DNA of 64,000 bases from Proteiniclasticum ruminis (GTDB lineage Bacteria > Bacillota > Clostridia > Clostridiales > Clostridiaceae): contig NZ_FOVK01000005.1 of the NCBI RefSeq assembly GCF_900115135.1, positions 1 to 64,000 of the forward strand, read 5' to 3'. Of this stretch, positions 52,112 through 62,100 are shown in pieces. The notes beneath the pieces were generated by a model. The model was given only the letters and a program-made list of their open reading frames with translations, made no database searches and was not told the DNA's origin. The position numbers and the translations under genes were made by a program. Position 1 is the first letter of the stretch. The number at the start of each line of letters is the position of its first letter.

Positions 52112-52639
52112 TCAGTCCGCCACCTCCTTTTTCACGACTCTGCTCTTTCCTTCAGGAAGAAGCAGAGAGAGCACCAGGATTCCCAAAACACCCAATAGGA
52201 CAATTCTTCCTTGCCCGGATGCGAGAAATACAGAAACATAGCCAAGATACGGTATGGAGAACTGTGGTTTCCCCAGTAAGTTTTTCGGATGCACCGGAGT
52301 GCCGTCTACCGTATTATTGGCATCTCCTTTGGTGATGAAGCTTCCATCCTCTTTTATGTCCACCACTCTATGGGTGGCAACCATCAGGCTCTCGTTCATC
52401 ACAAACGTGATGGGATCCCCAATGGAAATCTCAGAAGGCTCCACCTGGTCCACATAGATCAGTGAACCCACAGGATATTCCGGTTCCATGCTGCCTGAGA
52501 TTACTGCGTAAGGGGTGAGCCCCACGAGCCTTGTGCCCGCCAGAAGGACTGCAAGGATCAGTACCAGTACCAAAAAGCTGGTGCTGAAAAAAGTGAACAT
52601 GGTTGGCTTCGTTTTTTTGTTCTCTTTGCTTGTTTTCAT
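52112..52639 (-). CDS. sipW: SipW-type signal peptidase I
   Basis: 175 residues from ATG 52639 (GGAGAG upstream). Membrane helix at the N-terminus, catalytic serine in VISGSMEP and a histidine in ATHRVVDI where bacterial-type SPases have lysine: the ER/archaeal Ser-His type. GDANNTVD is the conserved box E, and a second helix is at the C-terminus. In Bacillus SipW processes TasA and TapA. Here it heads an operon with four TasA-like genes, so the same role is very likely. Confidence 0.94.
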   Translation of the reverse strand: MKTSKENKKTKPTMFTFFSTSFLVLVLILAVLLAGTRLVGLTPYAVISGSMEPEYPVGSLIYVDQVEPSEISIGDPITFVMNESLMVATHRVVDIKEDGSFITKGDANNTVDGTPVHPKNLLGKPQFSIPYLGYVSVFLASGQGRIVLLGVLGILVLSLLLPEGKSRVVKKEVAD

Positions 52640-52655
52640 AATTCTCTCTCCATAA

Positions 52656-52777
52656 TTCGACATCGATTTACTTTTATACACATATGAATAATCCATTTAA
52701 TTAAATAATAACACTTGCTATTAAAATATGATACCGCATATCGACATATTTCTAATTTTATTTACATTAATTCGACA
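52656..52777. promoter_or_regulatory. Cluster of Spo0A (0A) box sequences before sipW
   Basis: TTCGACA (TGTCGAA on the minus strand) occurs exactly at 52656-52662 and 52771-52777, with a one-mismatch copy ATCGACA at 52740-52746. The first overlaps the leader just before the ribosome binding site. Confidence 0.5.
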
Positions 52778-52810
52778 ATATATCAATTATTCATTTGTGT
52801 TTTCTTGGAT

Positions 52811-52838
52811 ATTTTATTAACGTTCAATTTTTGGTCAA
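52811..52838 (-). promoter_or_regulatory. Candidate sipW-operon promoter
   Basis: Minus strand TTGACC (52838-52833), 16 bases, TAAAAT (52816-52811). It would give a leader of about 165 bases. A second option, TTGATA-N16-TAAATA, overlaps the 0A box at 52771. Confidence 0.45.
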
Positions 52839-53086
52839 TTATTTGCATTTTTCCTATAATGCAGAATAAAAAAATTCCGCAATTCATCCTTATATCTGCC
52901 CTTTCTTAGTACTCTCCAGTATTTTTCTGCTATTTTCTCAAGAAATTTATTCAAACATTCTGTATTATCTGTAAAGACAAATCGCTTTAGTCCCACCTCA
53001 CTTTAAGGCTTCAATACTAAAATAATGTCTCAGGATTCACAAATCCGCAGTGAACGTCCATTTCCCATTTACAGTCTGTTCAAATT

Positions 53087-53104
53087 TTATACAGAACTGT
53101 ATAA
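53087..53104. promoter_or_regulatory. Dyad shared with the giant adhesin locus (copy 1)
   Basis: TTATACAGAACTGTATAA, 8-bp arms around AA, 448 bases before the sipW start. A similar dyad lies 385 bases before the giant adhesin gene. Confidence 0.55.
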
Positions 53105-53147
53105 TTTAATCTTCGCACTGCTCCCTTTTAGACTCCTTTAGACAAGC

Positions 53148-53190
53148 AAAAGCACCCAGAGCTTACTCACCGTAAACTCCGGATGCTTTT
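53148..53190 (-). terminator. Terminator of the OpuC-type operon
   Basis: Minus-strand arms AAAAGCATCCGGAG and CTCTGGGTGCTTTT pair completely if G-U pairs are allowed, followed by GCTTG. Confidence 0.75.
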
Positions 53191-53222
53191 ATAGATCCAA
53201 TAGTTATTCTATTTTATTCTGA

Positions 53223-54800
53223 TTATCCGTCCAGAAGCCCCTGTTCAATGAGAAAATCTCTGGCGACTTTTTCAGGCTGCTGCTGCAGTTCATCCACACG
53301 GTAGTTGAGATCCACTATGATGTCATCGGTCAGCACCTGGCCCAGCTCATCCAGAACCGGCGAAATCTCAGGATACTCCGCCAGAAGTCCGCTTCTTAAA
53401 ACCGGCACCGCATAATAGGGCGGGAAGAAGTTTTTATCGTCCTCCAGCATCACCATGTCATATTTTTTCAGAAGCCCATCTGTGGAGAACGCATCTGTGA
53501 TGTCCGTCTCTCCGCTGTCGATGGCTCTGTATTTATTCGCCCCATTGATACCAATTTCTTTTTCAAAGGTGATGCCATAATGCTCTTTCAACCCAAGAAT
53601 GCCATCTTCTCTGTTGAGAAACTCCAAGGTGGATCCAATGGTAAAGCCATCAGACACAGAAGCCAGATCACTGATGGTCTCAAGCCCGTACTGCTCTGCT
53701 GTCTCTTTTGTCACAGAGAGCACATAGGTGTTGTTGAACTGAAACTGCTTCAGAATATCAATGTCAAACTGCTCTTTCAGATCCTTCTTTGCGGTATCAT
53801 ACACCTCCTGCATATCAGAGTTTGGTGCATACCCCAGCGTATCCCCATAAATGGTTCCTGTGTACTCCAGATAAAGATCGATGTCTCCAGTTTTTATGGC
53901 CCCGAAAGCCACCTGGGTCCCACCAAGGTTCGGCTTTCTCTCCACATGAAGATCTGTCCGGTCCTCTATGAGATCCGCCATGAGATGTACGACGATGTAC
54001 TGTTCGGTGAAGTCTTTCCCACCGATGGTGATGGACTCTTTCCCACCTGCCCCACTGCCGATGGCAGTGACGGTGAAAAGCACCACGAGAAGGGCAGCCA
54101 CTGAGCCAAGAATCCCTTTTTGGATTCTTCTTTTGGCTTTCACTTCAGGAAGGCTCTTTCTTTGTCCCTGCTGAAGACTGATGGGCGTCACCAAACTTTC
54201 CACCACACTGAAAACATTGTCCACGAGAAGCGCCAGCACCGCAGCTGGGATGGCCCCCGCTAGAATCTGAGCATTATTGGTGGTGCTGATTCCTGAGAAG
54301 ATCAGAAATCCAAGTCCACCAGCCCCAATGAACGCCGCCATGGTCATAAGCCCCACGGCAGTCACCGCAGAAATTCTAACCCCTGCCATGATCACAGGCA
54401 GAGCCAGCGGAATCTGAACTTTTGTCAGCACTTGGCTCTTGGTAAGCCCAATGGCTTTGGCCGCTTCCAGGGTCCCTTTGTCAATACTGGTGATCCCCGT
54501 GAAGGTGTTCTTGATGATAGGTAGTAGCGAGTATAAAATGACAATCACCACAGAAGGCAGCGATCCGATGCCTAGGAGCGGAATCGCAAGCCCCAAAAGC
54601 GCCATACTCGGAATGGCCTGCACCACATTGGCGCCGCCTACCACCCCTTTGGATGCTTTTCTGAAGTAACTGATGAGAATCCCCAGAGGAACCCCCACCA
54701 GCACCGCAAACCCCACCGCGATGAGCGTCAGCTCAATATGCTCCAGTGTCAGCCGAAGCACCTGGTCCCAGTTGTTCCTAAAATAATCAAATACGTTCAT
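53223..54800 (-). CDS. OpuC-type ABC transporter: permease fused to substrate-binding protein
   Basis: 525 residues. The first ~215 residues are an OpuCB-type permease (..IELTLIAVGFAVLVGVPLGIL.., EAA-like loop ..EAAKAIGLTKSQVLTKVQIPLALPVI..). A further helix (about 230-250) leads to an OpuCC-type binding domain (..ITIGGKDFTEQYIVVHLMADLIE.., ..DIDLYLEYTGTIYGD..). Such fusions import glycine betaine, choline or carnitine; pneumococcal EgtU, of the same layout, binds ergothioneine. The ligand is not resolved. It lies one base after the ATPase gene. Confidence 0.92.
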   Translation of the reverse strand: MNVFDYFRNNWDQVLRLTLEHIELTLIAVGFAVLVGVPLGILISYFRKASKGVVGGANVVQAIPSMALLGLAIPLLGIGSLPSVVIVILYSLLPIIKNTFTGITSIDKGTLEAAKAIGLTKSQVLTKVQIPLALPVIMAGVRISAVTAVGLMTMAAFIGAGGLGFLIFSGISTTNNAQILAGAIPAAVLALLVDNVFSVVESLVTPISLQQGQRKSLPEVKAKRRIQKGILGSVAALLVVLFTVTAIGSGAGGKESITIGGKDFTEQYIVVHLMADLIEDRTDLHVERKPNLGGTQVAFGAIKTGDIDLYLEYTGTIYGDTLGYAPNSDMQEVYDTAKKDLKEQFDIDILKQFQFNNTYVLSVTKETAEQYGLETISDLASVSDGFTIGSTLEFLNREDGILGLKEHYGITFEKEIGINGANKYRAIDSGETDITDAFSTDGLLKKYDMVMLEDDKNFFPPYYAVPVLRSGLLAEYPEISPVLDELGQVLTDDIIVDLNYRVDELQQQPEKVARDFLIEQGLLDG

Positions 54801-54801
54801 G

Positions 54802-55929
54802 CTATATCACCTCTCCCTCTTCGAAGTACTGCTGACTGAGAGTTGTGACCAGACTGTTCTCCGTCACAAGACCCATGAGATTTCCTTCCTCAGAGAGAAT
54901 GGGAATTTCAGAAATACTGTTGTCGTCCACCACCCGGAGAAGATCCACAATGGAATCCTGAGCTCCAGCAAAAGCAAAGTCTCTCAACATGAGATCCTTC
55001 ACTAAAGTGGATCTGTCTTTCATTTTTGCTATCTGCTTCGGCTTGATGAGCCCCAGCATTCTTTTCTTTGGTCCATCCACCACAAGAAGACTGTTCACTT
55101 TCATGGTCCTCATTTTGTCCAGCGCTTTCCCGATGGTGAGCTCTGGAGAAACCGTCACTGGTTCATTGATCATGATGTCTTCCGCCCGAATGTACTCCGG
55201 AGATTCCCAGATTCTGTTTCTTCCTACAAATTCAGAAACAAAATCATTCGAAGGATACTTGAGGATATTTTCCGGTGTATCATACTGGATGATCTCCCCT
55301 TTGTCCATGATGCAGATCTTATCCGCAATCTTGATGGCTTCTGACATGTCATGGGTGACAAAAACGATGGTTTTCCGCACTTTACTCTGCAGATTCACAA
55401 GCTCCTCCTGAAGAGATGTCCTTGTGATGGGGTCCAGCGCAGAGAAGGGCTCATCCATCAGGATGATATCCGGATCCAGCGCAAAAGCCCTGGCCACCCC
55501 CACTCTCTGCTGCTGTCCACCGGAAAGCTCACTGGGATACCGGTCCAGAAATTCTTCAGACAGTCCCACCATCTCCATGAGCTCCTCCGTCTTCTCAGAA
55601 ATCTTCACAGGATCCAATTTTTCCACCTTTGCGATGATCTCTGTATTCTCACGAATGGTCATATGAGGGAAAAGTCCCGTCTGCTGTATGACATATCCGA
55701 TGTTTCTCCTCAATTCTATCGGATCCTTCCTGGAGATGTCTTCTCCATCAATGGTGATCCTTCCGGTAGTGGGCTTAATCAGCTTATTGATCATCTTTAA
55801 TGTGGTGGTCTTTCCACAGCCCGAGAGCCCGATGAGCACAACCAGCTGGCCTTTTTCAATGTCGAAGGAAATATCCTTCAGCACTTTTGTGTCTTTGAAT
55901 TTCTTCGATACATTTTCAAATTTTATCAT
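54802..55929 (-). CDS. OpuCA-type ABC ATPase with CBS domains
   Basis: 375 residues from ATG 55929 (GGAGG upstream). Walker A GLSGCGKTT, Q-loop VIQQTGLFPHMT, signature LSGGQQQR, Walker B IILMDEP, then two CBS domains (about 255-375). CBS pairs sense ionic strength in OpuA-like transporters. First gene of a two-gene operon with the fused permease/binding protein. Confidence 0.94.
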   Translation of the reverse strand: MIKFENVSKKFKDTKVLKDISFDIEKGQLVVLIGLSGCGKTTTLKMINKLIKPTTGRITIDGEDISRKDPIELRRNIGYVIQQTGLFPHMTIRENTEIIAKVEKLDPVKISEKTEELMEMVGLSEEFLDRYPSELSGGQQQRVGVARAFALDPDIILMDEPFSALDPITRTSLQEELVNLQSKVRKTIVFVTHDMSEAIKIADKICIMDKGEIIQYDTPENILKYPSNDFVSEFVGRNRIWESPEYIRAEDIMINEPVTVSPELTIGKALDKMRTMKVNSLLVVDGPKKRMLGLIKPKQIAKMKDRSTLVKDLMLRDFAFAGAQDSIVDLLRVVDDNSISEIPILSEEGNLMGLVTENSLVTTLSQQYFEEGEVI

Positions 55930-56125
55930 TCCATTCCTCCTTCTTCCATTCTTCTTCAAAATGAATGATTGCATAACTAACAACTCTAATTATAACAGAA
56001 GGTTGTCACTAACCCAAGGAATTGTGAAACTGTTTCATGAAATCATTACATTTCAAAACCCCACAAAAGAATCTCACAAATGAGAACTTTTACTTTTACG
56101 AATCTCATAACAATTTCCTGCAATA

Positions 56126-56159
56126 GAAAGAAGCAGCTGTTTCCAGCTGCCCCTTCTTT
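56126..56159 (-). terminator. Terminator after the giant adhesin gene
   Basis: GAAGCAGCTG/CAGCTGC..CTTC hairpin with a TTTC loop, followed on the minus strand by TTCTTTCT. Confidence 0.6.
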
Positions 56160-56189
56160 GGATGTGTATATGTGTTGTTTCAGATGCTG

Positions 56190-59100
56190 CTATCTTACAA
56201 TTCTCTTCTTCTTGGACAGGAGTACGGCGCCGCCCATAATGAGGATCAAGCCTAATCCATAGAGGTAATTGACATTTTCAGATCCAGTTTTTGGCAGTTC
56301 CTCTTCCTCTTCTGGCAGTGGCAGTGGTTCCACATCTTCGATTTCAAGAATGTTCACCACGGTGAGCTCCAGTACTTCTCCATCTTCATCCAGCAGCACC
56401 GTCTTTGGTGTATCGTCGATGATGTAGTCTTCTGGTGCGCTGATTTCTGTCACAATGTAGGTGCCTAATGGGAGAATCACATCAAGGAGTCCATCCTCGT
56501 CTGTCGTTCCGGTAAAGAGCACAACGCCTTCTTCATCTGCGATTTCAAATACTGCACCTTCCACCGGGAAGTCAAAGTCGTCAATCTTTATGATGCTCAG
56601 TGTAGCTCTCAGCTGTCTATTTAAAATACTTGTGCCTGTTACAGTGGCTACATATCCCGGTACTGCATCTTCTGTGATGGTGTACACATATGGGATGCCT
56701 GCTTCTGTAAACTCTGGAAGATCTGTGAAGCTGTAGAGCCATAGTCCGGATGCATTGGCGGTGACCACTAATTCTCTAATCTCTTCTCCATTCTGAAGAA
56801 GATTCACAGTGATGCTTGCTGGTCTGCCAAAGAGATCATCCCAGGTCTTCTGGCCATTGATGTTCACGATGCCTTCTCGGGTGTTCTGAATATCGTAGGT
56901 GCCTGGCACGTAGTTTGTATTGTATCCTTCTACAGGATCCTCTGTGACGGTATAAGTATAGGCCATGCCTTCCTCATCAAACTCTGGAAGTTCTAAGAAG
57001 CTGTAGGTCCAGTTTCCTTCTTCATCTGGAGTGACAAGTACTTCAGCAATCTCTTCTCCGTTTTGAATGAGGTTCACTGTAATGGATTCTGGTCTTCCCG
57101 TTCCATCGTCAAGCCAGGTCTTCTCTCCGGATACATCCACGATGCCTGCTCTGAGGTTTGTAATAGTGAAGGTGCCGTCCTCATTCTCTGTGACGGTGCT
57201 TTCATAGCCTTCTACAGGCACTTCTTCGATGGTGTAGGTGTAAGGAATACCCATGTTGTCAAATTCAGGAAGCTCTGTGAAGCTGAAGCTCCATAGCCCT
57301 TCTACATCCATGACTTCCATAGATCTGTCAAACTCTCCATTTCTAAGAAGGTTCACAGTGATGCTTTCCGGTCTTCCTGTGCCGTCATCCAGCCAGGTCT
57401 TTTCTCCGGATACTTCCACGATGCCCACTCTCAGGTTTTCCACGGTGAAGGATCCATCTTCATTTGGTGTTACAGTACTTTCGTATCCTTCCACCGGATC
57501 TTCTGTGATGGTGTATTCATAAGCGATACCCATGTCATCAAACTTTGGAAGCTCCATGAAGCTGAATCTCCATTCGCCTTCCTCATCTGGTGTTACAACC
57601 GCTTCGTCGATTTCTTCACCATTTTGGAGAAGGTTTACGGTGATGCTTTCTGGTCTTCCTGTTCCGTCATCCAGCCAGGTCTTTTCTCCTGTTATATCCA
57701 CAAAACCTACTCTGAGGTTTGTGACCAGGTACTCTCCATCATTAAGATCTTCAATCTTTGTGCTGTAGCCTTCCACGGCTTCTTCTTCAAGAGTATATAC
57801 ATAAGCTTTACCATTCTCGTCGAACTCAGGAAGTTCATCGAAGCTGAAGGTCCACTTCTCATCTTCTCCTTCTGATACAACAGCTGAGTCATAAGGTTCG
57901 CCATTTCTCAGAAGGTTCAGTGTAATACTTTCCGGTCTTTCTGTGCCGTCATCCAGCCAGATCTTCTCTCCAAATATTCTTACGGTGCCCACTCGGAGGT
58001 TGGTGACAGTAAAGGTGCCATTTTCATTCTTCAGCACGCTTTCGCTGTATCCAGAAAGGTCTTCCTCTTCGATGGTATACGTGTAAGCAATTCCCTTTTC
58101 GTCAAATTCCGGTTCATTCAGGAAGGAGAAGCTCCAACCGTCTTCTTCTGTGATCATGTCTGACTTATAGTCTTCGCCATTTCTCATAAGCTTGATGGTG
58201 ATGGACTCTGGTCTTTCCGGATTATTGTCATCCAGCCATACCTTATCTCCTTCGATATCCACGAAGCCTACTCTTAAGTTTTCAATCTCAAAGTAATTGT
58301 CTCTTATTTCTGTGATCTTTGTTGTGTATCCGTCCACTGGATCTTCAGTGATGGTGTAGGTATAAGCTATACCTTTCTCATCAAACTCCGGCAGGTTGCC
58401 GAAAGTGAAGCTTGCTTCTCCGTTTTCTCCAAGCACAACAGCTTTTTCATCCACTTCTACGCCGTTTCTCAGTAGATTCACCGTGATGCTCTCTACGCTT
58501 CTTGTTCCATTATCCAGCCAAGTTTTCATTCCAGATACGGAGACAATGCCAGTTCTCAGATTTTCAACTGTGTAGCTGCCATCCTCATTCATCTTGATGG
58601 TGGATGCATATCCAGCCACAGCTTCTTCTTCGATGGTGTAGGTGTAAAGGATGCCTTTCTCGTCAAATTCTGGAAGTTCCAGGAACTTGAAGGTCCATTT
58701 TCCATCCTGCCCTTCAGATACTGTTCTGAAGTCCACAGGTTCACCGTTTCTAAGAAGATTGATTCTGACACTTTCTATGCTTCTTTCTCCATTGTCCAGC
58801 CAGGTCTTTTCACCCAGTATGTCTACGGTTCCTTCACGAAGGTTTGTGATGGTGAACGTTCCGTCCTGTTCTTTGACAATAGAGGTCTTGTATCCTTCCA
58901 CGGCATCTTCAGAGACGGTGTAGACATAAGCGATTCCCTTGTCGTCAAAGGCTTGGAGTTCCTTGAAACTGAAGGTCCACTTGCCTTCTTCGTCCGCTGT
59001 CACAACTCTTTCATCCACTTTTACTCCGTTTCTTAAAAGGTTCACTGTAATACTTTCTGGGTCTCTTTCTCCGTTATCCAGCCATACTTTTCTGCCGGCG

Positions 59101-62100
59101 ATGGAGGTGATGCCCACTCTTAAGTTCTCTACGTTATAGCTGCCATCCTCTTTCATGGTGATGGTGGTTTTGTAGCCTTCCACAGGGTCTTCCTTGATTG
59201 TGTATACATAGGCTTTTCCATTCTCATCAAATTCTGGAAGATCCTTGAACGAGAACATCCACTTTCCATTGGTCTCTGACACTACGGTACTCTTAAATTC
59301 TACATTGTTTCTGAGAAGTCTTATGGTGATGGTTTCCGGTCTTCCTGTACCGTTATCGAGCCAGGTTTTTTCTCCAGAAATCTCCACCAGTCCCTCTAAG
59401 AGATTTGTCACCGTATAGGTGCCATTTTCATTCTTCTTCACCGTTTCTTTGTATCCGTCCAGGTCTTCCTCTTCGATGGTATACGTGTATGGAAGTCCGT
59501 CCTGATCGAATTCAGGCACTTTCATAAAGGCGAAGGACCAGTTTCCTTCCTCATCCGCTTCCACACTCACGCTCTTGTACTCCAGACCGTTTCTTCTGAG
59601 GTAAATCGTGATGGAGTCTGGTCTGTCCAGATTGTTGTCGTCCAGCCAGATCTTTTCACCAAGGATGTTGATTTCATTGACTCTAACGTTGGTGATGACA
59701 ATGCTGCCGTTCTCTTCAGAAACAGTACCCGCATAGCCGGAGACTGGATCTTCTGTGATGCTGTAGGTGTAAGCAATTCCTTTTTCGTCAAACTCAGGAA
59801 GATCTTCAAAAATGAAGCTCCATGTATCTGACTCTCCAGGATATACATCTTTATCCATGATCTCTTCTCCATTTCTAAGAAGATTCACGGTGATGAAATC
59901 TGGTCTTGATAGAGGTCCTTGATCCTTCCAGATCTTTCTTCCAGCGATGTCCACAAGCCCTTCTCTCAAGTTTTCAATCTCAAAGGTTCCATCGTCTTTT
60001 TCTTTCACTGTGCTCTTATATCCGTCCACTGGAACTTCTTCCACACTGTAGATATAAGGAAGTCCCACCATGTCAAACTCATCCAGATCCATAAAGCTGA
60101 ACAGCCATTTTCCGGATTCGTTTGGTGATACTTCTTTACTGTTTACGGGATAGCCATTCTGAAGGAGATTCACAGTGATGCTTTCTGGTCGTCCTGTGCC
60201 GTCATCCAGCCAGGTCTTCTCTCCTTGGATGTCCACTTTCCCAACACGAAGGTTCGTGATGGTGAAGGTGCCATCTTCATTGTCTTCGATGTCTGGCAGG
60301 TATCCTGCTACAGTCAGCTCTTTCAGCGTATAAATGTAAGGGATGCCATCTTCATTGAACTCAGGCACTTTACTGAAACTGAAGAGCCATTTGCCTTCTT
60401 CATCCGGTTCCACTTCTGCGCTTCTATATGGGCTTCCATTTTGAAGAAGCTGAACCGTAATGCTCTCTGGTCTTCCTGTGCCATCATCCAGCCAGGTCTT
60501 TTCTCCCAGAAGGGTGATTTCATTGACTCGGGTGTTGGTGATGGTGAAGCTGCCGTTCTCATTCTTTACGACGGCGCCCTTGTATCCAAGAGGAACGTCC
60601 TCCTCCACCTTGAAGGTGTAAGGGAGTCCATTTCCGTCAAAGGCAGGCTCATCTTTAAAGGTATATGCCCAGGTGCCTTCCACAGGCTTCATCTCTACAG
60701 TTTTATAAAGCTCGTTGTTACGGAATAAATGAATGGTGATCGCGTCTGGTCTTGCGCTGGTATTGATGTCTTTCCAGACTTTTGTCACCGGTATATCCAC
60801 AACACCGGTTCTGGTGTTGGTGATGGTGAATCCATTCACGCTGCCGTTGTATCCAGGCACATTATTTTCGGTAATGGTGTAGGTGTATAGATCTCCATTT
60901 CCGTCAAATTTGTCCAGATTTTTAAATTCACCTTTCCAGCTCTCGTTGGCACCAAAGGTGACTTCTGAAACCTTAACCCCATTTCTTAGAAGATTGAAGG
61001 TTACAGAGGCTGGCCTCATGGCGGTGCCCGCTTCATCTTTCCAGATTTTCTCCACTGGAAGATCGAACTTCTCTGTTCTTGTATTTCTTACGGTAAACCC
61101 ATCAATGACGGTGCTGTATCCAGGAACCGGCACTTCTTCCACGCGGTAGGTGATAGGAGAACCGTTTAGGGTGGTCTTTGGAAGATTCATAAAGGTGGTC
61201 TTCCAGCCTGAATCAGCATCTGCTGTCTGGGTCATAACTGGTTCTGTCTCTACCCCTTTAAAAAGCTTGAAGGTGATTTCCTCTGGTCTTGCAGGTCCGC
61301 CCGCATCTTTCCAGATCTTCGTCACTTCAATGTTCATGAGCGGAGGTGTATATTTATTTTCGATGCTCATGGTATAGACATGGAATCCATTCGCAAATGT
61401 CTTCACCACATCACTGTAGGTTGCGGCATACCCTTCCGGTATGTTCTTTTCTACAGCAAAGTATGTGTACACTCTTCCAAGATTGTCTGTATAGTCCACT
61501 TCTTTTGTCATGGTGTTCTGGCTTTCTGTCAGTTCAAAAGAACTGGCCACAGTTGGTGTGTACGGGATGGTTTCATCCTGATAATCCTTGTACAGATCAA
61601 TGGAGGCTGCATATTTTGGTCCATCCACCCAGGTCTTGGATACCACAGCTTTTGCTTTTGGTATGGTGATCTGAAGTGTGCCAAAAATCCAATGGCCTTT
61701 ACCCTGTTCAGAAATAACTTCGATGCCATAGGTATTGCCACCATTCAGCCCAAGAGTGGATAGAAATGCACTGAGCGAAAATCTTGCTACAGTCAGGTGG
61801 GAGGACTTTGTGTTACCCTGGGATGAGTCCGGTGCAAAGACCTGATCTCCTACCCTCACCGTATCTGTAGTTGCATAGGCAGTATAGGATATTGCTGTGA
61901 TCACTCCACCCGGTGCCGTCAGCTTGATTTCCTTGATATCATGGGTACTGTCCGTCATCAGATAGACGGAGTCCCCATTGGTCCAAATAGCCTTCGCGTA
62001 GGTGTGGTCATTGGTAGAAGTTTCACCAACAATTTTTGCACTTAAAACAACCGCATCTTCTGCATCAATAGGATAAAACGCTTCTGCTGCATCAATCTTC

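Larger units (their letters stand above)
52640..53222. other. AT-rich leader/control region of the sipW operon
   Basis: 583 bases, very AT-rich, with no supported gene. It holds the opu terminator (53148-53190), a long dyad (53087-53104), a candidate promoter (52811-52838) and Spo0A-box sequences (52656-52777). Confidence 0.65.

Noticed and set aside
56620-61319. Regular repeats resembling a CRISPR or satellite array
   Set aside because: The ~276-base period, one uninterrupted reading frame and Cna-B residues show coding repeats in an adhesin. No short repeat/spacer structure exists.
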